A stretch of 47,015 nt of DNA from Bacteroidales bacterium (GTDB lineage Bacteria; Bacteroidota; Bacteroidia; Bacteroidales; Lentimicrobiaceae), in assembly GCA_022837485.1 (NCBI GenBank), contig JALHHH010000023.1, forward strand, positions 1 through 47,015, read 5' to 3'. Each line of letters opens with the position of its first letter. Positions within the stretch are counted from its first letter, which is position 1. This document shows positions 15,242 to 22,252 of this stretch, in pieces. The translations under genes and the position numbers were made by a program. The notes below the pieces were generated by a model that ran no database searches, was not told the DNA's origin, and saw only the letters and a list, made by a program, of their open reading frames with translations.

Positions 15242-17344
15242 TTATTTAACAAGATATCCTTTCAGTTTGTAAATGACGTCGTCCGTCATGGATGCCGGCA
15301 GTTCTGCATAATGCGAAAACTCCATACTTGAATTTCCCCGTCCGGAAGTAATCGTACGAAGCGATGTTACATATCCGAACATTTCTGCCATCGGAACACT
15401 TGCTTTTACGATCTGGTAACGGTTACGGTTTTCAATGCCTTCAACACTGGCCCGGCGTTTGTTCAGATCGCTGGTTACATCGCCAACGTATTCGTCGGGG
15501 CAATTAACTTCCAGCTTCATCACAGGTTCAAGAAGTACGTTGCGTCCGGTTCGGGCAGCCTCACGAAATGCTACTTTCGCGCAAATCTCAAAGGCCAGAG
15601 CATCGGAATCCACCGAATGATACGATCCATCCAGCAGGGTGATTTTCAGGCTCTCAAGAGAAAATCCGGCCAGTACACCGTTTTGCATGGCAATCCGGAA
15701 TCCCTTTTCAATAGCCGGTATGTATTCTTTGGGAATATTTCCTCCTTTTACGTCGTTGATAAACTGCAGTCCACGGATGCCTTCATCGGCCGGTCCCATC
15801 TCAAAAAGGATGTCGGCAAAACGACCTTTGCCACCGGTTTGTTTTTTGTAAACCTCGCGATGACGGATGGTGCTGACAAATGCTTCCTTGTATGCGACCT
15901 GAGGATTTCCCTTGCTGATTTCAATACGATTCTCCCGCCTGAGTCTGTCGGTAATGATATCAAGGTGAAGCTCACCCATACCGCTGATTATCGTTTGACC
16001 AGTTTCCTGATCCAGTCGGACGTCGAACGTAGGATCTTCCTCTGCAAGTTTACGCAGAGCAGTTTCCAGTTTTTCAATATCGTCCTGGGTTTTGGGTTCC
16101 ACGGCTATGCTGATAACGGGCTCGGGGAATTGTATCGTCGCCAGTACTATGGGATGCTTTTCGTCGCAGAGCGTATCGCCGGTCCGGATCTCTTTAAAAC
16201 CAACAACAGCAGCAATGTCACCTGCTTCCACCTGTTGAAGGGGGGTTTGCTTATTGGCATGCATCTGCATGATTCTGGAGATCCGCTCCTTTTTACCGGT
16301 GCCGGTATTCAACACATAGCTTCCGGAAGTGAGTGTACCTGAATAGACTTTAATAAATGCCAGGCGACCAACGAAAGGATCGGTTGCGATTTTGAAGGCC
16401 ATGGCAGCAAATGGCTCTGCGGCATCCGGATGGCGTAATTCTTCCTTCTCCGTATTCGGATTGACTCCGGAAATGGATTCTATATCGGAAGGGTTGGGAA
16501 GGTACGCGACTATGGCATCGAGCAATGGTTGTACTCCTTTGTTGCGGAAAGATGCACCGCAAAGTACCGGAGTGATTCTGTGTTCAATGGTAGCCTTGCG
16601 GATGATCGTACGCATTTCATCGGGGGTGATGGAATTGTGATCGGCAAGGAACTTCTCGAAAAGGGCTTCCTCTTCTTCGGCAACACCTTCGATGAGTTTT
16701 AGTCTGTACTCTTCAACGATTTCTGCCATATCGGCGGGAACTTCAGAAACGGTGCAGTGTTCGCCGAGGCTTTCATCATCCCAGGTATAGGCCTTATTGG
16801 TAATAAGATCGACCACACCGGTGAAATTCTCTTCTTCTCCGATAGGAATCTGCAGAATAACGGGATTGGCACCGAGTTTTTCTTTCATCTGGGCAATAAC
16901 CCCGAAGAAATCGGCTCCGGCACGATCCATTTTATTAACGAAACTGATGCGGGGTACGTTGTACTTGTCGGCCTGTCTCCAGACGGTTTCGCTTTGTGGT
17001 TCAACGCCACCAACTGCGCAGAATATGGCAACGGCGCCATCCAGTACGCGGAGAGAACGCTCCACTTCAACGGTAAAGTCAACATGGCCCGGGGTGTCAA
17101 TAATATTGATCTTATATTTCTCTCCCAGACTTTCCCAGTAAACGGTAGTAGCTGCCGAAGTAATGGTGATACCGCGCTCCTGTTCCTGGATCATCCAGTC
17201 CATGGTAGCAGTACCTTCATGCACTTCGCCGAGCTTATAGCTGATGCCGGTATAATACAATATCCGTTCCGTCGTCGTGGTTTTACCCGCGTCGATGTGC
17301 GCCATAATGCCGATGTTGCGTGTATGTGCGAGTTTTACGGACAT
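15242..17344 (-). CDS. fusA: Elongation factor G
   Basis: GTPase that drives translocation of tRNA and mRNA. The G domain shows AHIDAGKT (residues 15-22), DTPGH (84-88) and NKMD (138-141), with the switch region EQERGITITSAAT. Later domains contain GMGELHLDI (domain III) and PVMKLEVNCPDEYVGDV (domain V). Length 700 is full size. It is 41 bases after rpsG. tuf is absent from this str block and must be elsewhere. Confidence 0.98.
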   Translation of the reverse strand: MSVKLAHTRNIGIMAHIDAGKTTTTERILYYTGISYKLGEVHEGTATMDWMIQEQERGITITSAATTVYWESLGEKYKINIIDTPGHVDFTVEVERSLRVLDGAVAIFCAVGGVEPQSETVWRQADKYNVPRISFVNKMDRAGADFFGVIAQMKEKLGANPVILQIPIGEEENFTGVVDLITNKAYTWDDESLGEHCTVSEVPADMAEIVEEYRLKLIEGVAEEEEALFEKFLADHNSITPDEMRTIIRKATIEHRITPVLCGASFRNKGVQPLLDAIVAYLPNPSDIESISGVNPNTEKEELRHPDAAEPFAAMAFKIATDPFVGRLAFIKVYSGTLTSGSYVLNTGTGKKERISRIMQMHANKQTPLQQVEAGDIAAVVGFKEIRTGDTLCDEKHPIVLATIQFPEPVISIAVEPKTQDDIEKLETALRKLAEEDPTFDVRLDQETGQTIISGMGELHLDIITDRLRRENRIEISKGNPQVAYKEAFVSTIRHREVYKKQTGGKGRFADILFEMGPADEGIRGLQFINDVKGGNIPKEYIPAIEKGFRIAMQNGVLAGFSLESLKITLLDGSYHSVDSDALAFEICAKVAFREAARTGRNVLLEPVMKLEVNCPDEYVGDVTSDLNKRRASVEGIENRNRYQIVKASVPMAEMFGYVTSLRTITSGRGNSSMEFSHYAELPASMTDDVIYKLKGYLVK

Positions 17345-17385
17345 TGGATATTGATTGCGGCAGTTAATAGTTTTATTATTCCGGA

Positions 17386-17853
17386 TTAGAACCTGAAGTG
17401 TGAGAATGCCTTGTTGGCGTCGGCCATACGGTGGGTATCCTCTTTACGTTTGAATGCGGCACCTTCTTCTTTGTATGCGGCCATTATTTCACCGGCTAGT
17501 TTTGCGCTCATGGTTTTCTCATGGCGTTTGCGGGCAAAGAGAATCAGATTTTTCATACCGATTGAGCTCTTGCGGCCGGGGCGGATTTCAGAAGGAATCT
17601 GGAACGTTGCTCCGCCGATACGGCGGCTGCGAACCTCGACATTAGGGGTTACGTTGTTTAATGCCTTTTTCCAGATTTCGAGTCCGTCTTCGCTCATTTT
17701 TTCACTCACCTGGTCGATGGCTTCATAGAAAATCTGAAAGGCCAGGTTCTTCTTCCCGGTGTACATGAGGTTATTGACAAACTTGGTTACAAGTACGTCG
17801 TTGAACTTCGGGTCAGGAAGTATGATTCTTTTTTTAGGTTTTGATTTCCTCAT
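17386..17853 (-). CDS. rpsG: 30S ribosomal protein S7
   Basis: Primary 16S rRNA binder that organises the head and lies at the E site. It starts MRKSKPKKRIILPDPKFNDV and contains ARKRHEKTMSAKLAGEIM and the C-terminal KEDTHRMADANKAFSHFRF. Length 155. It lies between rpsL (31-base gap) and fusA. Confidence 0.97.
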   Translation of the reverse strand: MRKSKPKKRIILPDPKFNDVLVTKFVNNLMYTGKKNLAFQIFYEAIDQVSEKMSEDGLEIWKKALNNVTPNVEVRSRRIGGATFQIPSEIRPGRKSSIGMKNLILFARKRHEKTMSAKLAGEIMAAYKEEGAAFKRKEDTHRMADANKAFSHFRF

Positions 17854-17884
17854 TTTTGTAAACTGTTTTTACCTGAAACCGGAA

Positions 17885-18292
17885 TTATTTCTTGCCTTTT
17901 GCTGCAGGAGCTGCCTTACCGCCCTTGGGACGTTTGGTGCCGTATTTCGACCTGCGCTGATTCCTGCCGTCAACACCCGATGTATCAAGTGCACCGCGAA
18001 TGATGTGATACCTTACGCCCGGAAGGTCTTTAACCCTGCCGCCACGGATCATTACGATCGAGTGCTCCTGCAGGTTGTGGCCTTCGCCCGGAATGTATGC
18101 ATTCACCTCTTTTGTGTTGGTCAGCCTTACCCTGGCTACTTTACGCATGGCTGAATTGGGCTTCTTGGGAGTAGTCGTATAAACCCTCACACAAACACCC
18201 CTTCGCTGCGGGCAAGAATCCAGAGCAGGTGACTTGCTCTTATCGGTTAACTTGTTACGTCCTTTACGAACCAATTGCGAAATTGTAGGCAT
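17885..18292 (-). CDS. rpsL: 30S ribosomal protein S12
   Basis: Decoding-centre protein that sets accuracy; classical target of streptomycin-resistance changes. The ATG at 18292 gives MPTISQLVRKGRNKLTDKSK (135 residues); a longer frame from 18328 adds twelve unrelated residues. The loop TTTPKKPNSAMRKVARVRLT keeps the lysines whose replacement confers streptomycin resistance, so the sequence reads as wild type. A basic Ala/Lys/Gly tail follows the core. First gene of the supercluster. Confidence 0.97.
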   Translation of the reverse strand: MPTISQLVRKGRNKLTDKSKSPALDSCPQRRGVCVRVYTTTPKKPNSAMRKVARVRLTNTKEVNAYIPGEGHNLQEHSIVMIRGGRVKDLPGVRYHIIRGALDTSGVDGRNQRRSKYGTKRPKGGKAAPAAKGKK

Positions 18293-18348
18293 ATCAGTAC
18301 TTTTAAATTGTTTTTGGTTACTCGGCAACCCCGATTTTTTGGGGACTG

Positions 18349-18379
18349 CAAAAGTACAGCTTTATTTTATTTTAACAAT
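18349..18379 (-). promoter_or_regulatory. Proximal promoter of the str operon (P1)
   Basis: On the minus strand ATTG, 19 bases, then TACTTTTG. This matches the Bacteroidota vegetative promoter (TTTG-N19-TAnnTTTG) with one change in the -33 box. Transcription would start near 18342, giving a leader of about 50 bases before rpsL. Confidence 0.6.
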
Positions 18380-18675
18380 AGGCTGAACAAAAATAAATTA
18401 CATCTTTCCTGAAGTTCCGTATGAGCGGAAACCGGGGCTAATGAATTCATCCTGTTTCAGGATTTGCTTCTGAAGAGATTCGGGATTTTAATAAGGAGAG
18501 ACAATTACAGCCCTTATGGCCGCAAGACTCTTCAATGCCTTTATAATTCTGCCGGTGGCGGTGGCATTGATTGAAACCTATATTGTCTTACTTTATCAGG
18601 TTTCCCGGATTAAATCTCAGAAAAATTATGCATTTCAGGAAGTTAAAACCTATTCATTCCTTTTAAATGCGGCTG
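18380..18675. other. Spacer between the two str promoter-like elements
   Basis: About 300 bases with no convincing gene. A 69-residue plus-strand frame (18516-18725) resembles no family I know and runs over the distal promoter. Minus-strand start codons here lead only to very short peptides. It could be a long leader of the str transcript or contain a small RNA; I see no clear structure or terminator. Confidence 0.4.
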
Positions 18676-18706
18676 CAAAAGTACAGAATATTTTGACTCC
18701 TGCAAC
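18676..18706 (-). promoter_or_regulatory. Distal promoter-like element upstream of the str operon (P2)
   Basis: On the minus strand GTTG, 19 bases, then TACTTTTG. The surrounding 14 bases (ctgcaaaagtacag on the plus strand) are identical to those at the proximal element 327 bases away. Transcription from here would give a leader of roughly 375 bases before rpsL, or an independent small RNA. Confidence 0.45.
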
Positions 18707-18934
18707 ATTTTTTTCTGATTTTTAGTGATTTCTGTTAAAAAAAATACAAAAGCAGACGACATAAGCATTCCCGGCAACTTTAAGCCTGTTTTTAAAACCG
18801 CATTTGACGAGGATTGCTTTCCATTTTTAACCGGCAGAGAAATCCATATAAGAAATCAATACACTGCAAACAATTTATCAACAGATAATCCGGGCCTTCA
18901 GCAAACGGAAAACAATGCATTCAAAAGGTACATC
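18707..18934. other. AT-rich intergenic stretch between str promoters and the LytTR regulator gene
   Basis: I see no gene, repeat or clear terminator here. A 71-residue plus-strand frame (18725-18940) runs into the end of the opposite response-regulator gene and has no recognisable motif. The minus-strand LytTR gene ends at 18935 without an obvious hairpin. Confidence 0.4.
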
Positions 18935-19684
18935 CTATAGCAATTCACGCAGGCGTCTGTATCCCCCGGCACTCACCTTCAGCTTTTCACCGGTTTTAAG
19001 CACAGCAACCCGGGTATCCTTCCCGTAAGGCTCTACCGAAACAATCTGGGTTATATTTACTATAAAACTGCGGTGAATCCGGATAAAAGCGGCTTTCGGG
19101 AGGTGAAGTTCGAAATACTTCATGGTTTTTTCTTTCAAATAAGTACCCCTGGCCGAATAAATCATTACGTAGTCGTCCTGTGCCTCTACATAATATATGG
19201 TATCGACCGGAATTACGTTTATACGGTTTCCCTGCCTTACCACTACCCTGTCTATCTCTCCGGACGATTTTTCTAGTCCCGCATTCAATCGGAGGGTTTC
19301 TTCCGCTACCGGAACGGGGCTGGCTTCAATGCGCCTGACTGCCCGTTCAACGGCTTGTGAGAAGCGAACCCCCGAAAACGGTTTCAGCAAATAATCCACT
19401 GCATTCATCTCGAATGCACGGATGGCATACTCGTCGTAGGCAGTTGTGAATATAATCTGAGGTGGCTCAGGAATCAGTTCCAGCAATTCAAAACCGTTTA
19501 TTTTCGGCATTTGAACATCCAGAAATATCAGATCAGGACTGGTTTCCTGTATTGCCTTGAGTGCTTCAAAGCCATTTTCGCATTCCCCTGCCAGCTCTAT
19601 TTCCCCGAATTGCTGAAGGTAATGCTTCACCAGGTCGCGTGCCGGTGGTTCATCGTCAATTATCAATGCTTTTATGCGCGGCAT
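18935..19684 (-). CDS. LytTR-family response regulator
   Basis: Transcription factor of the AlgR/AgrA/LytR type. The receiver domain (about residues 1-120) has the acidic pocket IIDDE, the phospho-acceptor Asp56 in LIFLDVQMP, a conserved Thr in TTAYDEYA and the Lys in LLKPF. The C-terminal LytTR DNA-binding domain (about 150-249) shows IYYVEAQDDYVMIYSARGTY and FIRIHRSFIVNITQI. Its start overlaps the kinase gene by 29 bases, so the two form a coupled two-component pair. Target genes cannot be read from the sequence. Confidence 0.93.
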   Translation of the reverse strand: MPRIKALIIDDEPPARDLVKHYLQQFGEIELAGECENGFEALKAIQETSPDLIFLDVQMPKINGFELLELIPEPPQIIFTTAYDEYAIRAFEMNAVDYLLKPFSGVRFSQAVERAVRRIEASPVPVAEETLRLNAGLEKSSGEIDRVVVRQGNRINVIPVDTIYYVEAQDDYVMIYSARGTYLKEKTMKYFELHLPKAAFIRIHRSFIVNITQIVSVEPYGKDTRVAVLKTGEKLKVSAGGYRRLRELL

Positions 19685-20723
19685 AGGCCGGGAATTTCAG
19701 TGTTACGGTAAATGTTTCTTCTCCTTTAATAATATGTACCAGATCGGGCATGCCATACTGAATCCTCATTCTTTTCATCACATTGGATAATCCGGTACCT
19801 GTGCCCCGCTTGCCGGGATAGGCCGAATCGTAAGTGTTAGTAACAGCAACTTCCAGCCCTCTGTCTGATCTGGAGGTCGACAGAATGACCTCCGATTTGC
19901 CTGGCGTATCGTAAACTCCGTGCTTTACGGCATTCTCCACAAGGGGTTGCAGAATCATAGGCGGCATTGGCCATAATCCGGTTCCAGCCTCAATATTCTC
20001 GATCACCTCCAGACGACCGCCAAACCGCACCTTCTCAATTTCAAGGTATAGCCGAAGATGGTACAACTCTCTGTCGAGCGAACTCATGCTGTTGTCGGAA
20101 AAACTGAAGGAATAACGCATAAACTCCGACAAATTCACCACCATCTCCTGCGCCCGTGCCGGATTAGTAATGGTAAGCGAGCTGATGGAATTGAGCGCGT
20201 TGAACAAAAAATGAGGTTTGATCTGCGAACGCAGCATGGCGATTTCCGTTTCGTGAAGCATCGACTGCAGCATCTGCTCGCGCGAGCGGTGTTCTTTCAG
20301 GTTTTCGTTGCTGATGAGCAAATAGAAAACGGTAACCATGATGCCAAAAAGAAGCAATCCGGTAATCACTCTTATTACCATGGTATCTTCCAGGTGCCGG
20401 ATGTATTCCGGACTGCTCCATGGCAGGTTGTTCAGCAGCAGCATACTTACGCCCATCCACAGGCTTATCGAAACCGTGCTTCCGGCAGCCAGCCGCATGA
20501 CCATTCCGGCAGCAGAGGTTTTTTCATGGTCGTTGATCTTGATCAGAAACCAGAGTCCAACCCCTATCAGTGCAAAAACCAGATTCATCACCACCGCTTC
20601 CGAAAGAGCCTGGGCCATAACGGCACCCGGTCTAGAGGCAGCTATGTAGAGATGAATCAGGGTTATCAGCACCCACACCGTTATGTACAGCAGAACACGC
20701 TTATTAAACCTGTCGGTAATCAT
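19656..20723 (-). CDS. LytS-type sensor histidine kinase
   Basis: Membrane sensor kinase for the adjacent LytTR regulator. The N-terminus has four probable transmembrane helices (about 10-28, 44-62, 82-98 and 116-137). The His_kinase domain has the phospho-acceptor His171 in SQIKPHFLFNALNSISSL. The HATPase region has the N box PLVENAVKHGVY and the G box GTGTGLSNVMKRM. There is no extracellular sensor domain, so the signal is probably sensed in the membrane or supplied by the LiaF-like protein encoded 17 bases upstream. Length 355. Confidence 0.93.
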   Translation of the reverse strand: MITDRFNKRVLLYITVWVLITLIHLYIAASRPGAVMAQALSEAVVMNLVFALIGVGLWFLIKINDHEKTSAAGMVMRLAAGSTVSISLWMGVSMLLLNNLPWSSPEYIRHLEDTMVIRVITGLLLFGIMVTVFYLLISNENLKEHRSREQMLQSMLHETEIAMLRSQIKPHFLFNALNSISSLTITNPARAQEMVVNLSEFMRYSFSFSDNSMSSLDRELYHLRLYLEIEKVRFGGRLEVIENIEAGTGLWPMPPMILQPLVENAVKHGVYDTPGKSEVILSTSRSDRGLEVAVTNTYDSAYPGKRGTGTGLSNVMKRMRIQYGMPDLVHIIKGEETFTVTLKFPAYAAHKSIDN

Positions 20724-20740
20724 TGGTTATGTGCCGGATT

Positions 20741-21454
20741 TCAGTAACTTTTGAGTTCTCCACCGCCAAAGATTGCCACTCCTTTTATTACCAGAGTCTT
20801 GGATGTATCGATGTTGATGTTTGAGCGTTTATCGGAAAACCCTCCAAAGATATTGAATACTTCGAGTTTTACGTTCCAGTCTGAAGGAACCAAAAGAGTG
20901 GAGCCTCCGAAAATGGCCACCATTTCAATGATATTATCGTGCGGTGAAAGGGTGCAGCGCGTTAAATCGATTTTGGAACCGCCGAAGACCGAAACCACCC
21001 TTCCGCCCCGGAACTGCTCCGACTGCACCACGCGTTCGCCGCCTCCGAAAACGTCCACTTCTTCAAAGAAATCGTTGCCCGACGACACCTGTGCGCGTTT
21101 AATCCGTTTTACGATGGCCGAATGCGAAAAGATTATAGCAACACCGAGTAAAATTATCAGCACCGGCCAGAAAAGGCCCAGAATATTGTACCCTCCGATA
21201 CGCAACTGAAGAAAAATCAGGCCGGTAATTACAAGCAGCGTTCCCCAGCTGTAGTGGCGTCCGGCAAAGTTTACCACTCCCACTGCAACCAGCAGCATGG
21301 GCCAGGAAAATATTATTCTCCAGACACCGGGGTCGAGGACTCCCATATTCTTCAGCATATAAAGCACTCCGAATGCTATAATCAGGAGACCGGTTGTTGT
21401 TGTCTCGGCACTGCGTGTCCAGTTGCCGCGTGTCATTTTTTCTTTCTCTTCCAT
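20741..21454 (-). CDS. LiaF-like membrane protein (DUF5668/DUF2154 type)
   Basis: N-terminal membrane region with about four helices (residues 20-120; for example LLIIAFGVLYMLKNMGVL and VLIILLGVAIIFSH), then a cytosolic or peripheral beta-repeat domain of the cell-wall-active antibiotic response type, with repeated phrases VDVFGGGERVV, VSVFGGSKIDL, VAIFGGSTLLV, FNIFGGFSDKR and VAIFGGGELK. LiaF-like proteins modulate envelope-stress kinases. It is the first gene of a three-gene cluster with the kinase and LytTR regulator, so a signalling accessory role is likely (inference). Confidence 0.85.
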   Translation of the reverse strand: MEEKEKMTRGNWTRSAETTTTGLLIIAFGVLYMLKNMGVLDPGVWRIIFSWPMLLVAVGVVNFAGRHYSWGTLLVITGLIFLQLRIGGYNILGLFWPVLIILLGVAIIFSHSAIVKRIKRAQVSSGNDFFEEVDVFGGGERVVQSEQFRGGRVVSVFGGSKIDLTRCTLSPHDNIIEMVAIFGGSTLLVPSDWNVKLEVFNIFGGFSDKRSNINIDTSKTLVIKGVAIFGGGELKSY

Positions 21455-21494
21455 GGTTTTTAAATTTAGCGGGGTTTATCCGTAATTGATCCGA

Positions 21495-21502
21495 CAAAAT
21501 TA
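21495..21502 (-). promoter_or_regulatory. -7 element upstream of the LiaF-like/LytS/LytTR cluster
   Basis: TAATTTTG on the minus strand matches TAnnTTTG and lies about 40 bases before the first start codon (21454). I could not find a good -33 box at 19-21 bases, so this is a partial match. Confidence 0.35.
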
Positions 21503-21608
21503 ATATGAGGGGGAAAGAAGGTAAAGAAAGAATCGGTAAACGCGGGAAAAATGCCGGTAAACGGAATCATTGACGGGATTACTTTCTCCGTACCGGATGT
21601 TGAGATGT

Positions 21609-21639
21609 AAAAAAGCCGGAACTTTCGCCCGTTCCGGCT
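21609..21639 (-). terminator. Intrinsic terminator of the 92-residue protein gene
   Basis: A perfect 9-bp stem (agccggaac 21614-21622 and gttccggct 21631-21639) with an 8-base loop. On the minus strand it is followed by TTTTTT (21614-21609), so it terminates leftward transcription from the gene ending at 21685. Confidence 0.75.
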
Positions 21640-21684
21640 TCACCATTCACTCACCAAAAAAGCGGATTATCTTCCGCAACTATG

Positions 21685-21963
21685 TTAAAACAGCATATCT
21701 GCATCCGGCAGATCGGGCAGTCCGCGCAGGTTATCCACGTAGCGATCCTGATTAAAAGCTTCCCCGAATTGCATAAGCCGGAAGAGTTCTACCTGCACTG
21801 TCATATAAATCAGTCGTCTGGCTTCGGCATCGGTAAACGAGTCCTCGATCAGTCGCTGATAGGTTTGAGCGGCTTCAGGCGGTTCATTTCTGCGAATCTG
21901 TTTATCAACGATCTGTTCGATAATCTCCCCGATTCGTTCATCCCTTTTGCTAAAATTGATCAT
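21685..21963 (-). CDS. Small conserved-looking hypothetical protein
   Basis: A 92-residue acidic, helical, soluble protein; I do not recognise the family. It begins MINFSKRDERIGEIIEQIVD and has no signal peptide, transmembrane helix or metal motif. The sequence has ordinary coding character and ends 46 bases before a clear terminator, which argues that it is a real single-gene unit. It lies between the LiaF-like cluster and the helicase gene, facing away from the latter. Confidence 0.65.
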   Translation of the reverse strand: MINFSKRDERIGEIIEQIVDKQIRRNEPPEAAQTYQRLIEDSFTDAEARRLIYMTVQVELFRLMQFGEAFNQDRYVDNLRGLPDLPDADMLF

Positions 21964-22221
21964 GATACGCGATTTGTCAGAAGTTTATACAGCACTTGAT
22001 TTTGTTTTCATCCGGGCATCGTTACGGAGATTCTGTCTGCTTTTTTGATCCATGTCTGTATTGTTGATAAGTTTTCCAGACAGGAATCCGACGATGCTTC
22101 TACAGTGGTTTATTGCATTCTGCGTGAAAAGTAACCCTGCTCCGGGCAGATTTTTATCTTCGTTAGGGAGGTAAAACTGCCGTGAAACGGGAAGAACGTA
22201 TGCCGGCTCGGAAAAGAGTAC

Positions 22222-22229
22222 TAATTTTG
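22222..22229 (+). promoter_or_regulatory. -7 element upstream of the PcrA/UvrD helicase
   Basis: TAATTTTG matches TAnnTTTG and sits 24 bases before the GTG start at 22253. There is no recognisable -33 box, so support is partial. Confidence 0.35.
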
Positions 22230-22252
22230 CGGGTACAATCAAACCGAAAGAA

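Noticed and set aside
18516..18725. Plus-strand 69-residue open frame with a hydrophobic N-terminus
   Set aside because: No recognisable motif, no promoter or ribosome-binding signal in its direction, and it covers the distal str promoter-like element.
18725..18940. Plus-strand 71-residue open frame
   Set aside because: AT-rich, no motif, and it runs into the end of the opposite LytTR gene; most likely chance.
21985..22242. Minus-strand 85-residue open frame between the small hypothetical gene and the helicase
   Set aside because: Composition and sequence look random, it would overlap the helicase promoter area, and no terminator or neighbour supports it.
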